From Flavobacterium psychrophilum (GTDB taxonomy: Bacteria > Bacteroidota > Bacteroidia > Flavobacteriales > Flavobacteriaceae): a DNA stretch of 51,280 nucleotides. The notes under the pieces were generated by a model. The model was not told the origin of the DNA. It was given only the letters and a program-made list of their open reading frames with translations, and searched no databases. The position numbers and the translations under genes were made by a program. Location: assembly GCA_945869365.1 (NCBI GenBank), contig CAMBOW010000002.1, forward strand, positions 1 through 51,280, written 5' to 3'. Below, piece after piece: positions 18,408-28,503 of this stretch (positions are counted from its first letter, which is position 1; each line of letters opens with the position of its first letter).

Positions 18408-19440
18408 CCTAGATCATTCAGAAATAGAAGACGAGTTATTTGAGCATTTTCGGTTTGAGGTGCCCAAAGGCCAACTCTTGTTGCGCATTGACAAGTTCTT
18501 AATGAATTTGATTCCCAATGCCACCCGAAACAAAATTCAACAGGCCGCAACCAACGGTGACATTTATGCCAATGATGTGCCTGTTAAATCCAATTACAAG
18601 GTAAAACCTTTGGATGTGATTCGCATTTTATTGGCCCATCCACCATTTGAAAACCGAGTGGATCCCGAAAATATTCCGCTTGATATCGTGTACGAAGACG
18701 ACACGCTATTACTCATCAACAAACCTGCTGGATTGGTTGTGCATCCAGGACACGGAAATTACACGGGCACTTTGGTGAATGCCTTGGCCTATCATTTTGA
18801 AAATTTACCCTTAAATAGCAGTGAACGCCCTGGTTTGGTTCATCGAATCGATAAAGATACTTCAGGTCTTTTGGTGATTGCCAAGACCGAACAAGCGATG
18901 ACGCATTTGGCCAAGCAATTTGAGTTCAAAACATCTGAGCGCGAATATGTGGCTTTGGTTTGGGGCAATGTCAAAGAAGACGAAGGAACCATTGAAGGCA
19001 ATATTGCCCGACACGTAAAAGACCGCATGCAAATGGCCGTTTTCGCCGATCCCGAAATTGGAAAACCGGCGATTACCCATTACAAAGTGTTGGAGCGATT
19101 TGGCTATGTAACCTTGGTTTCGTGCGTGTTAGAAACCGGCAGAACGCACCAAATACGGGTACACATGAAGCACATCGGTCATCCTTTATTTAATGACGCG
19201 CGGTATGGCGGAGACTTGATTTTAAAGGGAACTACATTTACCAAATACAAACAGTTTATTGACAACTGTTTTAAAATCTGTCCTAGACAGGCCTTGCATG
19301 CCAAAACCTTGGGCTTTGTGCATCCCAAATCGCAAGAAATGCTGCGATTCAATACCGAATTGCCTACCGATATACAAGAGTTAATTGAGAAATGGCACGG
19401 CTATGCCAACTCAAATGCAGCCCAACCCGACGAAGAGTAA
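18397..19440 (+). CDS. RluD-type 23S rRNA pseudouridine synthase
   Basis: Isomerises uridines in rRNA. The 347-residue protein has an N-terminal S4 RNA-binding domain (about 28-85, LLRIDKFLMNLIPNATRNKIQQ) and the RluA-type catalytic domain with HRIDKDTSGLLVIAKT, which holds the catalytic Asp. A downstream GRTHQIRVH motif is intact. The start at 18397 overlaps the PASTA gene end; a frame-open ATG at 18346 is less likely. Its length and S4 domain point to the RluD group rather than the shorter RluA or RluC types. Confidence 0.92.
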   Translation: MDNNLDHSEIEDELFEHFRFEVPKGQLLLRIDKFLMNLIPNATRNKIQQAATNGDIYANDVPVKSNYKVKPLDVIRILLAHPPFENRVDPENIPLDIVYEDDTLLLINKPAGLVVHPGHGNYTGTLVNALAYHFENLPLNSSERPGLVHRIDKDTSGLLVIAKTEQAMTHLAKQFEFKTSEREYVALVWGNVKEDEGTIEGNIARHVKDRMQMAVFADPEIGKPAITHYKVLERFGYVTLVSCVLETGRTHQIRVHMKHIGHPLFNDARYGGDLILKGTTFTKYKQFIDNCFKICPRQALHAKTLGFVHPKSQEMLRFNTELPTDIQELIEKWHGYANSNAAQPDEE

Positions 19441-19441
19441 G

Positions 19442-20776
19442 CTACAACCAACGAAGCATTTTTCGAATGCCAGCCAATTTGTTTTTATAGGGTGCATAAC
19501 GCAGCGGTAAATCCAACCAATTTCCTTTGACTACTATCGATTTGTGGTGTAGAAATGTATCGATGCTATACTTCCCGTGGTAGGCGCCGTAGCCCGAATG
19601 TCCCACGCCACCAAACGGCAAGCGCTTGTTATTAAACTGAATCACCGTGTCGTTGATGCAGCCACCACCAAAGGAAAATTCAGTACTTATTTTTTTGCTA
19701 AACCTTTTATCGGTGGCAAATACATACAAGGCCAAGGGTTTTTCATAACGGGCAATGATTGAGGCAATTTCGGCTTCAGCTTGGTAACTGATAATGGGTA
19801 AAATGGGGCCAAATATTTCATCTTGCATTAAGGCACTTTCTAGGCTTGGCTCGTTTACCAGCGTAGGGCTGATATAATGATCTTCGGCATCAGTGATTCC
19901 ACCGGATAGGATTGTTTGATTTTCGAGTAATTTTTTTAATCGATCGAAATGTATCTCATTTACAATTCGCGTAAAATCAGGAGATTGAGCAGTATTTTTT
20001 CCGTAGGCTTTTTCTATTTCAATTTGCAAAGCTTCTACCAATTGACCTTTTATTTTGGCATCCACCAACACATAATCGGGAGCAATACAGGTTTGTCCGG
20101 CGTTAATAAATTTTCCCCAAACAATTCGTTTGGCAGCCAAGGCAATATCAGCTGAATGGTGCACAATGCACGGGTTTTTCCCTCCCAATTCTAAGGTAGT
20201 AGGGGTGAGGTGTTGGGCTGCCGCTTGGGCAACCAATTTTGCTACCGCTACGCTACCGGTAAAGAAAATATAGTCCCAACGCTTTGTTAATAAATTTTGA
20301 GCTACAAAAGCGTCGCCTTCCATTACTTCAATCCACTCTTTAGGAAATACGCGTCCCATCAAATCGGCAATGATGCTCGAAGTGGTTGGGGTATGTTCAG
20401 AAGGTTTTATTGTTACTCGATTTCCGGCTGCAAAGGCTGCAATAGCTGGACAAAGCGCCAACTGAAATGGGTAATTCCACGGTGCAATAACCAAAACCGA
20501 ACCATAAGGTTCCTTCAGGATGTAATCACTCGAAGGAAAATTTAGTAGAGAAGGCCATACCCATTTGGGTTTTGTCCAGGTCTCCAAATTTCCAATCAAC
20601 TCTTTAATGACGCTTTTTACATAATGTGTTTCGGTGAGCACGGACTCAAACGCGGGTTTTTTGAAATCCTGGTACAAGGCATCGCAAATGGCATCTTCCG
20701 TCAACTCCAATTCATGAAGTAGGCGTTTTAAATAAGATTTGCGTTCGGCAATCGACAACGAATTAGGACTATTCAT
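19442..20776 (-). CDS. Aldehyde dehydrogenase family protein
   Basis: Oxidises an aldehyde with NAD(P). The 444-residue length matches the short class 3-like ALDHs. Catalytic residues are visible: Asn101 (APWNYP), Glu196 (LELGGKNP) and Cys230 (AGQTCIAPDYVL). The C-terminal substrate-site region LPFGGVGHSGYGAYHG is also typical of class 3 ALDHs. The substrate is not predictable. It ends 1 nt from the convergent rluD and follows the DUF5723-like gene by 2 nt. Confidence 0.93.
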   Translation of the reverse strand: MNSPNSLSIAERKSYLKRLLHELELTEDAICDALYQDFKKPAFESVLTETHYVKSVIKELIGNLETWTKPKWVWPSLLNFPSSDYILKEPYGSVLVIAPWNYPFQLALCPAIAAFAAGNRVTIKPSEHTPTTSSIIADLMGRVFPKEWIEVMEGDAFVAQNLLTKRWDYIFFTGSVAVAKLVAQAAAQHLTPTTLELGGKNPCIVHHSADIALAAKRIVWGKFINAGQTCIAPDYVLVDAKIKGQLVEALQIEIEKAYGKNTAQSPDFTRIVNEIHFDRLKKLLENQTILSGGITDAEDHYISPTLVNEPSLESALMQDEIFGPILPIISYQAEAEIASIIARYEKPLALYVFATDKRFSKKISTEFSFGGGCINDTVIQFNNKRLPFGGVGHSGYGAYHGKYSIDTFLHHKSIVVKGNWLDLPLRYAPYKNKLAGIRKMLRWL

Positions 20777-20778
20777 GA

Positions 20779-22137
20779 TTATAAAATCGCAAAACGGAAA
20801 CCAAAGTTCAAATCAATTTGTTTACTGTCTGCTGATATGGCGCTCAAGATGGAGTTTGATCCCATGAAAAATCCGCCCAATCTAAATCCTAAACCGGCGT
20901 TGGTTCCAGAAACATCATTGGTTGAAAGGGGTAAATAGGCCTCAAAAAATCCGATACCAAAACGGGGCGTTACGGAATAAATGGTTTGCGCCGCTATTTG
21001 ATTATTCCCCGAATTACTGTTTAGTTTTTGTTGGGTAAACAGGGTTAGGTTTAATTTTGAAATTAGGTGAACATCAGCATATAGATTAAAGGTAGTAGGT
21101 AAACTCACTTTAAAATCTTTGTTTGATTTAATTTCTGTGAATTCTATGTTACCTTGATTATGTTCATCAATTAAATGTTGTCTGATCGCGGGAATGTCTT
21201 CAACGCCATCAAAGAAATTTAATACAAGTTCCTGATCTCCAATGATTTTTAATTTATAATCGGTACTTACATTGTTGTTGTCATTAAAAGTTAATGCTCC
21301 CAAATTCATAATCGAAGCCCCCACTTTTAGTTTGTAAGAATTCCCTTTTTTGAGTTGGTAATCCACCCCAATGTCAGCCGCTAATCCATCAAAGTTACCA
21401 TATATAGAATTGGTGTATTGTTGACTATTTGTAAATTCTTGTGCTAAACTCCCTGAATAAGCAAAGTTTACATTGGCTTCTGTGTTTTGTAAAACTAAAT
21501 CACCATTCACATTTCTTACTACTTTGCCATCAAAATTTCCAATTCCCATGTTGGCATAGGTGCCCGGAAACAACATCTTAATATTTAACCCGGCGTTGAA
21601 TAAACCTTTTTCATTTTCCCATACTTTACGGGCAACTGAAAATCCCACTTCACCCCAAACGGTTCCATTAAAACGTTGGTTGGAAAAGTAATTTATAACA
21701 TCTCCACCCATTGGAAGTTCTTGTACGTCACTGCCGGTAAGGTAACTAGCCAAAACAGGATTTACATTCAAAACCCCTGCTTTGATGTTCACTTTGGAAG
21801 TTACAGCAAAACGCCACTTTAATAAACGAACGGCTACACCTGGTCCCATTATTTCATTACTAAAGTTGAAATTAATGGGTTTAGTTCCCGACAACAAAAG
21901 ATTTTCAGTGTTGGTGTCATCCATCAAATCGTTAAAACCTACTTTGTTGTTGGCCACACTCAAACTCGAAGACAACAATTGAATTTCGAAGTGGTTGTTT
22001 AAATTGGCTAATTCCGATGGATTTACTTCTAAGTTAATAATTCCTACACGTTTGGAGGTTGAAATACCTGCAAAATGCTCTTGTGCTTGTACTGTGATTC
22101 CTACTAGTATAGCAGCTAAAAAAAGTAATTTTTTCAT
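20779..22137 (-). CDS. DUF5723-like secreted or outer-membrane protein
   Basis: The 452-residue protein has a clear signal peptide (MKKLLFLAAILVGITVQAQ), then a Gly-, Asn- and aromatic-rich body with alternating beta-strand patterns, ending in FGFRFAIL, which fits an outer membrane beta-barrel. The N-terminal GISTSKRVGIINLEVNPSEL resembles the DUF5723 family of Bacteroidota. It lies 2 nt before the aldehyde dehydrogenase gene. Function unknown. Confidence 0.65.
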   Translation of the reverse strand: MKKLLFLAAILVGITVQAQEHFAGISTSKRVGIINLEVNPSELANLNNHFEIQLLSSSLSVANNKVGFNDLMDDTNTENLLLSGTKPINFNFSNEIMGPGVAVRLLKWRFAVTSKVNIKAGVLNVNPVLASYLTGSDVQELPMGGDVINYFSNQRFNGTVWGEVGFSVARKVWENEKGLFNAGLNIKMLFPGTYANMGIGNFDGKVVRNVNGDLVLQNTEANVNFAYSGSLAQEFTNSQQYTNSIYGNFDGLAADIGVDYQLKKGNSYKLKVGASIMNLGALTFNDNNNVSTDYKLKIIGDQELVLNFFDGVEDIPAIRQHLIDEHNQGNIEFTEIKSNKDFKVSLPTTFNLYADVHLISKLNLTLFTQQKLNSNSGNNQIAAQTIYSVTPRFGIGFFEAYLPLSTNDVSGTNAGLGFRLGGFFMGSNSILSAISADSKQIDLNFGFRFAIL

Positions 22138-22193
22138 CGGTTTATTGATTTAGGTTGAACAATCTTGGAAAGCGAAGTAAAGATATAAAAATA

Positions 22194-22886
22194 TTAACCG
22201 ATGGCATTCCAAATTACATCGTGCGGTGTTGGAGCAGTGATTTCAATCAATTCCTTAGATACCGGGTGCGTAAACACCAATTTTCTCGCATGCAAATGAA
22301 TGCCGCCGTCAGGATTGCTGCGGTCAAATCCGTACTTTAAATCGCCTTTTATGGGGCAACCTATGGCCGCCAATTGCGCTCTAATTTGGTGATGTCGGCC
22401 TGTATGCAATTGAATTTCTATAGCCCAATAGGCATTTAGTTTTTGAATAATTTGGTAATCAAGCAAGGCCAGTTTGCTGTTGGGCACTTCCTTGGTATGG
22501 GCTTTGGAGGTATTGTTTTTTTCGTTTCGGCTGATGAAATGTTGCAAGGTATCGGCTGCTTTTGGCGGCTCGTTTTTAACCACAGCCCAATAGGTTTTTT
22601 GAGTTTGTCTAGAACTAAACAATTCGTTTAATCGGGCAAGCGCTTTAGAGGTTTTGGCAAAGACCACAATGCCAGACGTGGGCCTGTCTAAGCGGTGTAC
22701 CACGCCCAAAAATACGGCACCCGGTTTTTGGTATTTGTGTTTAATGTATTCTTTTACGATTTCTGATAACGGAACATCACCCGTTTTATCGCCTTGCACA
22801 ATATCACCCACCCGTTTGTTCACGATAATCAGGTGATTGTCCTCGTGTAAAACGTGTAAATTAGTTGGAGTAGAAAGTACCTTCAA
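22194..22886 (-). CDS. RluA-family pseudouridine synthase (no S4 domain)
   Basis: The 230-residue protein has only the catalytic domain, with the motif HRLDRPTSGIVVFAKT carrying the catalytic Asp, then GRHHQIRAQLAAIGCPIKGD. It lacks an S4 domain, unlike the second pseudouridine synthase in the window at 18397. The target may be rRNA or tRNA and cannot be told by eye. It starts 5 nt after panB ends, so it is in the same transcript. Confidence 0.9.
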   Translation of the reverse strand: MKVLSTPTNLHVLHEDNHLIIVNKRVGDIVQGDKTGDVPLSEIVKEYIKHKYQKPGAVFLGVVHRLDRPTSGIVVFAKTSKALARLNELFSSRQTQKTYWAVVKNEPPKAADTLQHFISRNEKNNTSKAHTKEVPNSKLALLDYQIIQKLNAYWAIEIQLHTGRHHQIRAQLAAIGCPIKGDLKYGFDRSNPDGGIHLHARKLVFTHPVSKELIEITAPTPHDVIWNAIG

Positions 22887-22891
22887 GTGGT

Positions 22892-23710
22892 TTAATATTG
22901 TTCGCTTGCGTTGGGAAAATCTTTTGATTTCACATCATCTACATACTGACCAATAGCTTGGGTCATTTGTTGGTATAGATTTAAATAACGACGTAAAAAT
23001 CGAGGACTAAATTCATTGTTCATGCCCAACATATCGTGGATTACCAAAACTTGGCCGTCAACTCCGCCTCCGGCACCAATGCCAATTACGGGTATTGAAA
23101 TGCTTTCGGCTACTTTTTGGGCTAAATGTGCCGGTATTTTTTCTAACACCAAGGCAAAACAACCTAGTTTTTCGATGAGTTTGGCGTCTTCAATTAATTT
23201 TTCGGCTTCGGCATCTTCTTTGGCGCGCACCGTATACGTACCAAATTTGTAGATCGATTGGGGCGTTAATCCCAAGTGGCCCATAACCGGAATTCCGGCG
23301 TTGAGTATTTTTTTGATGGAATCTTTTACTTCGCTGCCGCCTTCGAGTTTTACGGCATGACCGCCGCTTTCTTTCATGATGCGAATGGCAGAGCGCAAGG
23401 CTTCTTTCGAATCAGATTGGTAACTCCCAAACGGCAAATCAACTACGATTAAAGCTCGTTCAGCGGCACGTACCACACCCGAAGCGTGGTAAATCATTTG
23501 GTCAAGGGTAATGGGTAATGTGGTTTCGTGTCCGGCCATCACATTACTGGCCGAATCGCCCACTAAAATTACATCAACACCTGCTGTATCGACAATTTTG
23601 GCCATGGTGAAATCATAGGCAGTGAGCATGGAGATTTTTTCTCCATTGGCTTTCATGTCAATTAACGATTTGGTAGTAACTCGTTTGTAATCTTTTTTTG
23701 CAACCGACAT
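22892..23710 (-). CDS. panB: 3-methyl-2-oxobutanoate hydroxymethyltransferase
   Basis: Makes ketopantoate for pantothenate and coenzyme A. The 272-residue protein carries the conserved [19 protein letters not shown] and [13 protein letters not shown] near the N-terminus and [21 protein letters not shown] near the C-terminus. A good promoter lies upstream. It leads a panB-rluA-type transcript. Function is secure. Confidence 0.97.
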   Translation of the reverse strand: MSVAKKDYKRVTTKSLIDMKANGEKISMLTAYDFTMAKIVDTAGVDVILVGDSASNVMAGHETTLPITLDQMIYHASGVVRAAERALIVVDLPFGSYQSDSKEALRSAIRIMKESGGHAVKLEGGSEVKDSIKKILNAGIPVMGHLGLTPQSIYKFGTYTVRAKEDAEAEKLIEDAKLIEKLGCFALVLEKIPAHLAQKVAESISIPVIGIGAGGGVDGQVLVIHDMLGMNNEFSPRFLRRYLNLYQQMTQAIGQYVDDVKSKDFPNASEQY

Positions 23711-23738
23711 AGTAATTTAGTTTAAGGACGTAAAAGTA

Positions 23739-23770
23739 CAAAACTAATTTGTTGATATGAGATAATCAAA
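23739..23770 (-). promoter_or_regulatory. Putative panB promoter
   Basis: The minus strand has TTTG at 23770-23767, a 20-nt spacer, then TAGTTTTG at 23746-23739, an exact Bacteroidota -33/-7 arrangement, 28 nt before the panB start. Confidence 0.6.
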
Positions 23771-23821
23771 GCGATACTAAACACCTTGAGTTAAAAGCTA
23801 ATCATAAATAGTTCAAAAAAA

Positions 23822-23848
23822 CAAAAAAAAGGAAGCGGTACAGTTCCT
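23822..23848 (-). terminator. Putative intrinsic terminator after sdaA
   Basis: A short 5-bp stem (AGGAA and TTCCT, 9-nt loop) at 23830-23848 overlaps the sdaA stop codon and is followed by eight T residues in the minus sense. Confidence 0.5.
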
Positions 23849-25268
23849 AACAATCAGCCATATTTACTGCTACGGCCAATCCTCCTTCAGAAGTTTCTTT
23901 GTATTTGGAATTCATGTCTTTGGCCGTTTGCCACATGGTGTCGATCACCTTATCTAATGGTACTTTGGCATTTTTGGCATCGGTTTCCATGGCCAATTCG
24001 GCCGCATTTATCGCTTTTATGGCACCCATGGTATTGCGTTCGATGCAAGGAATTTGCACCAAACCACCAATCGGATCGCAGGTGAGGCCCAAGTGGTGTT
24101 CCATGGCAATTTCGGCCGCCATCAGCACCTGATCGGGAGTTCCACCCATTACTTCACACAAAGCTGCTGCCGCCATGGCAGAGGATACGCCAATTTCGGC
24201 CTGACAACCGCCCATCGCTGCCGAAATGGTTGCACCTTTTTTGAATAGACTCCCAATTTCGCCAGCCACCAATAAAAATTGCTTGATTTCTTTTTCGCCA
24301 GCATCGTGGTTTTCAATAACTAAATAATACATCAATACAGCCGGAATAACACCAGCACTTCCGTTGGTTGGTGCAGTAACTACTCGGCCCAAAGCGGCAT
24401 TTACTTCATTGACTGCCAAGGCAAAACAAGAAACCCATTTTAGGATTTGGCGAAATTTTACTTCGGTTTTACGAATGCATTCCAACCATTCTTGCGGGTT
24501 GCTGTAATTGGCCAACCCAATGAGGTTTTGGTGCATGTCAAAGGCCCTGCGGCGTACGTTTAATCCACCAGGCAAAATACCTTCAGAATGACAGCCAATG
24601 TACATGCACTCCAGCATGGTGTCCCAAATACGCATCAATTCGCTATTCACCTCAGTTTCGGGTCGCACGGCAATTTCATTGGCATATACAATTTGTGCAA
24701 TTGTTTTTTGCTCGGTTTGGGTGTAGACTAGTAAATCGTTGGCTGATTGAACCAAATAGGGAAAAGCACAGCTCAATTCAAGTTTGTTTGCTGCATGATC
24801 TTCTTGCACGATAAATCCGCCACCAATAGAGTAAAAGGTGGCTTCGTGTTTGTGGCCGTCAGCAAACATTGCGGTAAAGCGGATGCCATTTGCATGAAAG
24901 GGCAAGAAGTTTTTATGAAAAATGATGTCGGTACTCGGTGAGAACGAAATGAGAAACTCGTGGTTTAGCGAAAGCTGTTCTGAGGTTTGAATTTGCTTCA
25001 CAATGCGATCTATGTCTTGCACCGGGATGTATTCGGGATCTTGTCCGCTCAATCCTAACATCACGGCATAATCGGTGGCGTGGCCTTTTCCGGTAAGAGA
25101 AAGAGAACCATATAATCCGATATAGATTCGATTGGTTTGGGTTAATTTATTTCCTGCTTGCAGTTGAGCTATAAATGCCAAGGCAGCGCGCCAAGGCCCC
25201 AAGGTGTGGGAACTCGACGGCCCAACGCCAATTTTGAGCATATCAAAAACAGAAATACAATGATCCAT
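23847..25268 (-). CDS. sdaA: L-serine dehydratase (iron-sulfur, single chain)
   Basis: Deaminates L-serine to pyruvate with a 4Fe-4S cluster. The 473-residue protein fuses the beta domain ([21 protein letters not shown] at the N-terminus) and the alpha domain in one chain, as in E. coli SdaA. The likely cluster Cys residues are Cys355 (GGCQAE), Cys397 (LTCDPIGG) and Cys408 (IPCIERN). Its TATATTTG box at 25294-25287 lacks a clear -33. It diverges from dnaK. Confidence 0.94.
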   Translation of the reverse strand: MDHCISVFDMLKIGVGPSSSHTLGPWRAALAFIAQLQAGNKLTQTNRIYIGLYGSLSLTGKGHATDYAVMLGLSGQDPEYIPVQDIDRIVKQIQTSEQLSLNHEFLISFSPSTDIIFHKNFLPFHANGIRFTAMFADGHKHEATFYSIGGGFIVQEDHAANKLELSCAFPYLVQSANDLLVYTQTEQKTIAQIVYANEIAVRPETEVNSELMRIWDTMLECMYIGCHSEGILPGGLNVRRRAFDMHQNLIGLANYSNPQEWLECIRKTEVKFRQILKWVSCFALAVNEVNAALGRVVTAPTNGSAGVIPAVLMYYLVIENHDAGEKEIKQFLLVAGEIGSLFKKGATISAAMGGCQAEIGVSSAMAAAALCEVMGGTPDQVLMAAEIAMEHHLGLTCDPIGGLVQIPCIERNTMGAIKAINAAELAMETDAKNAKVPLDKVIDTMWQTAKDMNSKYKETSEGGLAVAVNMADC

Positions 25269-25286
25269 ATATTTTTATTAGTAGGG

Positions 25287-25294
25287 CAAATATA
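25287..25294 (-). promoter_or_regulatory. Putative sdaA -7 box
   Basis: TATATTTG on the minus strand, 18 nt before the sdaA ATG, is an exact TAnnTTTG match; no -33 TTG is seen at the right distance. Confidence 0.4.
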
Positions 25295-25393
25295 AAGTAA
25301 ACCCATTTAGATTTGCTATAACGTTTTCGTTAATTCGCGCAAGTGCTTCTTGCAGCTATGATTCATTGGAATTCTCTTTTAAAATAATGTCAT

Positions 25394-25470
25394 GTTGTCA
25401 TATTATTTGGTGACAACCAGCAGCAAAACTGACAATTAAAGTATGGCAGTTGTCTTGGCACAATCCTTGA
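25394..25470 (+). promoter_or_regulatory. dnaK upstream region: sigma-54-like promoter with upstream inverted repeats
   Basis: TTGGCAC, 5 nt, then TTGA (25455-25470) resembles the sigma-54 -24/-12 pattern TGGCAC-N5-TTGC, with one mismatch at the -12 GC. Upstream lies an inverted repeat GTTGTCA-N10-TGACAAC (25394-25417), and AACTG/CAGTT plus GACAA/TTGTC pairs at 25427-25454. The arrangement suggests an activator or stress regulator site controlling dnaK. Confidence 0.5.
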
Positions 25471-25525
25471 CTATTGGCTAGTCGAGTAATTAAAATCAGA
25501 CACTCAAAAATTAAAAACAAAAAAA

Positions 25526-27412
25526 ATGGGAAAAATAATTGGAATTGACTTAGGTACAACCAACTCCTGTGTTTCTGTAATGGAAGGAAGCGAAGCGGTA
25601 GTAATTCCTAACTCGGAAGGTAAAAGAACAACACCCTCTATCATTGCGTTTGTAGAGGGCGGAGAAATTAAAGTAGGTGATCCTGCCAAAAGACAAGCCG
25701 TAACCAATCCGACCAAAACCATCGCGTCGATAAAACGTTTTATGGGTAGAAGTTATGCTGAAACTGCTCAGGAATCAAAACGTGTACCGTATTCGGTAGT
25801 AAAAGGAGACAACAATACACCACGTGTGGATATTGACGGTCGTTTGTATACCGCACAAGAATTGTCGGCAATGACCTTGCAAAAAATGAAAAAAACAGCC
25901 GAGGATTATTTGGGTCAAACGGTAACGGAAGCAGTTATTACTGTTCCAGCATATTTTAATGATGCACAACGTCAGGCTACTAAAGAGGCTGGTGAAATTG
26001 CAGGTCTTAAAGTAATGCGTATTATCAATGAGCCTACTGCTGCGGCTTTGGCTTATGGATTGGACAAAAAAGGACAAGACCAAAAAATCGCGGTGTACGA
26101 TTTAGGTGGAGGTACATTTGATATCTCAATCCTGGAATTGGGTGATGGTGTTTTTGAAGTATTGTCAACTAATGGAGACACACACTTGGGTGGAGACGAT
26201 TTTGATCAAACGATCATTGACTGGTTGGCTGACGAATTTAAATCTGAAGAAGGAATAGATTTGCGTTTGGATCCGATGTCGTTGCAACGTATTAAAGAAG
26301 CAGCTGAGAAAGCAAAAATTGAGTTGTCGTCTTCGGCCGAAACTGAAATTAATTTGCCTTATGTAACGGCCACCGCTTCAGGACCAAAACACTTGGTTAA
26401 AAAATTAACCCGTGCCAAATTTGAGCAATTGTCTGACACTTTGGTTAAACGCTCGATGGAGCCAGTAGCTAAAGCGTTGAAAGATGCTGGATTATCAACT
26501 TCTGATATTGACGAAGTAATCTTAGTAGGGGGTTCTACACGTATGCCAAGAATTGCCGATGAGGTAGAAAAATTCTTTGGTAAAAAAGCGTCCAAAGGAG
26601 TAAACCCAGATGAAGTAGTGGCAATTGGAGCAGCTATTCAAGGTGGAGTTTTATCTGGAGACGTAAAAGACGTATTGTTATTGGATGTTACGCCATTGTC
26701 ATTGGGAATTGAAACGATGGGTGGTGTATTGACCAAATTGATTGAATCAAACACAACCATTCCTACCAAAAAATCGCAAGTATTCTCTACTGCGGCTGAT
26801 TCTCAACCGAGTGTTGAAATCCACGTGTTGCAAGGAGAGCGTGCAATGGCTGTGGACAACAAAACCATTGGTCGTTTTCACTTAGATGGTATTCCACCAG
26901 CACCTAGAGGCGTTCCACAAATTGAAGTAACGTTTGATATTGATGCCAATGGTATCATCAAAGTATCGGCAACTGATAAAGGAACAGGTAAATCACACGA
27001 TATTCGTATCGAAGCATCTTCAGGCTTAACAGCAGAAGAAATCGAGCGTATGAAAAAAGATGCGGAAGCCAATGCCGATGCTGATCGTATTGCTAAAGAT
27101 CGTGCAGAAAAATTGAACGAAGCCGACAGCATGATTTTCCAAACCGAAAGTCAGTTGAAAGAGTTGGGCGATAAATTGTCTGACGAGCATAAAACTACTA
27201 TTGAGTTGGCCTTGACCGAATTGCGTATGGCGCACCAAAATCAAGATTTAGATGCCATTCAAGTAGGCTTAGATAAAATCAACGCCGCCTGGAAAACAGC
27301 TACTGAAGCGATGTATGCGCAAGCAGAGCAAGGACAAGCTGCCGATGCGCAACCACAAGCCGATGCGCAAGGGGATAATACCCATGACGTAGAATTTGAA
27401 GAGGTTAAATAA
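25526..27412 (+). CDS. dnaK: Chaperone protein DnaK (Hsp70)
   Basis: The ATP-driven cytosolic chaperone for protein folding. The 628-residue protein has the actin-like ATPase domain starting [18 protein letters not shown], with the phosphate loop [13 protein letters not shown] and the adenosine motif [12 protein letters not shown]. The substrate-binding domain follows, and it ends in the conserved acidic tail finishing FEEVK. It stands alone here, without grpE or dnaJ, and has an unusual promoter region and its own terminator. Confidence 0.99.
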   Translation: MGKIIGIDLGTTNSCVSVMEGSEAVVIPNSEGKRTTPSIIAFVEGGEIKVGDPAKRQAVTNPTKTIASIKRFMGRSYAETAQESKRVPYSVVKGDNNTPRVDIDGRLYTAQELSAMTLQKMKKTAEDYLGQTVTEAVITVPAYFNDAQRQATKEAGEIAGLKVMRIINEPTAAALAYGLDKKGQDQKIAVYDLGGGTFDISILELGDGVFEVLSTNGDTHLGGDDFDQTIIDWLADEFKSEEGIDLRLDPMSLQRIKEAAEKAKIELSSSAETEINLPYVTATASGPKHLVKKLTRAKFEQLSDTLVKRSMEPVAKALKDAGLSTSDIDEVILVGGSTRMPRIADEVEKFFGKKASKGVNPDEVVAIGAAIQGGVLSGDVKDVLLLDVTPLSLGIETMGGVLTKLIESNTTIPTKKSQVFSTAADSQPSVEIHVLQGERAMAVDNKTIGRFHLDGIPPAPRGVPQIEVTFDIDANGIIKVSATDKGTGKSHDIRIEASSGLTAEEIERMKKDAEANADADRIAKDRAEKLNEADSMIFQTESQLKELGDKLSDEHKTTIELALTELRMAHQNQDLDAIQVGLDKINAAWKTATEAMYAQAEQGQAADAQPQADAQGDNTHDVEFEEVK

Positions 27413-27446
27413 TTGCAAATAACTAGTTTACTAGTGTTCAAATTAA

Positions 27447-27473
27447 AAACCGGGCCATTGGCTCGGTTTTTTT
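27447..27473. terminator. Intrinsic terminator between dnaK and blh
   Basis: ACCGGGCC and GGCTCGGT (27449-27456 and 27460-27467) form an 8-bp stem with one G-T pair and a 3-nt loop, followed by seven T; five A on the left let it serve the convergent blh as well. Confidence 0.85.
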
Positions 27474-27484
27474 ATGCTTTGAAT

Positions 27485-28372
27485 TTACTTTTCTTTTCGG
27501 AACATTTTTTCTATCACCAACACATGCGGAAAGGTAATGGAGGCCAAAAACGAGAAAAAGAGGGCATCAAATAGTTTCAAGTCTCGGAAAAGAAAATAGA
27601 GTAGTGTAATGCCAATGAGGGAAATCACCCAATACAAAGCTGCAGACAAAAAATATTGCTTGAATGTTTTTACCGATGCCTGTCCATACAAAAACTTCAA
27701 CTGATCTATTATTGAGGGAATGCTGTGCCAAAAAATAAAATACAAGGCAAAGCCCCAAATTAAACTCGATACTTTAAAAAGGATCGCAAAAACGAGTAAG
27801 TAAAATAATTCAATGAGAATAGATTCTTTGTTTGCTTGGTATTTAAAGTATAAGAATAAGCCCAACCCAATAGTGCTAAATAGAAGTAGAAAAAATAAAT
27901 TTTGAATTAGCAGTGTGGGAACTTTAGTGCCCGTAATATCTAAGATAATAAGTTGTACCTGAGAAAGGTGAAACTCAAACAGCATAAACAACAAGAGCAT
28001 TCCATAACTCGTTTCAAACAGTGCTTTTGAGACTGGGGGCGCCTTTTGGACCTTAGAGTTCCAATGTTGTTCCCCAAAATGATAGCCACTGACTATAATA
28101 AATAGGAGTAGAGCTATACTGGGTAAAATGTAAAAAAGTGCTGCCCCAGAAAGTACTATACATACATAGTAAATTAAAATTTTCCAAAAGCTTGCTGCCT
28201 TATTTTGACTATTAATATTCTTTATAAGCGACAAATCATTCGCTCCATGCAGAATTCCGAAACTAAAAATTAATAAAAACCCTACATAAATCTGCAAGTC
28301 TTGTGATAAAAACGAATCGATCCATAGACCGAAAAAGCTTGCTATTATTGCAATGTTGGAATATTTTAACAT
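27485..28372 (-). CDS. blh: Brp/Blh family beta-carotene 15,15'-dioxygenase
   Basis: Cleaves beta-carotene into two molecules of retinal, the chromophore of the adjacent rhodopsin. The 295-residue membrane protein has seven or eight hydrophobic segments. Four conserved His motifs for iron binding are visible: His42 (GILHGANDL), His98 (SGYHFGEQHW), His216 (FWHSIPS) and His283 (TFPHVLVIE). It is divergent from the proteorhodopsin gene across 131 bp of AT-rich DNA. Beta-carotene must come from genes outside the window. Substrate and product are inferred from family and context. Confidence 0.9.
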   Translation of the reverse strand: MLKYSNIAIIASFFGLWIDSFLSQDLQIYVGFLLIFSFGILHGANDLSLIKNINSQNKAASFWKILIYYVCIVLSGAALFYILPSIALLLFIIVSGYHFGEQHWNSKVQKAPPVSKALFETSYGMLLLFMLFEFHLSQVQLIILDITGTKVPTLLIQNLFFLLLFSTIGLGLFLYFKYQANKESILIELFYLLVFAILFKVSSLIWGFALYFIFWHSIPSIIDQLKFLYGQASVKTFKQYFLSAALYWVISLIGITLLYFLFRDLKLFDALFFSFLASITFPHVLVIEKMFRKEK

Positions 28373-28423
28373 TTATTTTAAAATTTTTCTTAAAAATAAG
28401 TAAAAAAAAATTAAAAAAAAGCA

Positions 28424-28453
28424 TTGTAAATTGTTTATTGTTTTCTAATTTCG
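28424..28453 (+). promoter_or_regulatory. Putative proteorhodopsin promoter
   Basis: TTG (28424-28426), a 19-nt spacer, then TAATTTCG (28446-28453), one mismatch from TAnnTTTG, about 50 nt before the start codon. The gap shared with blh is very AT-rich; no clear blh promoter box was found. Confidence 0.5.
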
Positions 28454-28503
28454 CTTTTAAAAATTATTTAAATCTATTATTTAACCAATTTAATTTACTT
28501 TTT

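Noticed and set aside
28303..28503. N-terminal extension of the rhodopsin frame
   Set aside because: It encodes Lys/Asn/Leu-rich sequence unlike any rhodopsin start, overlaps the blh start region, and lies upstream of the likely promoter.
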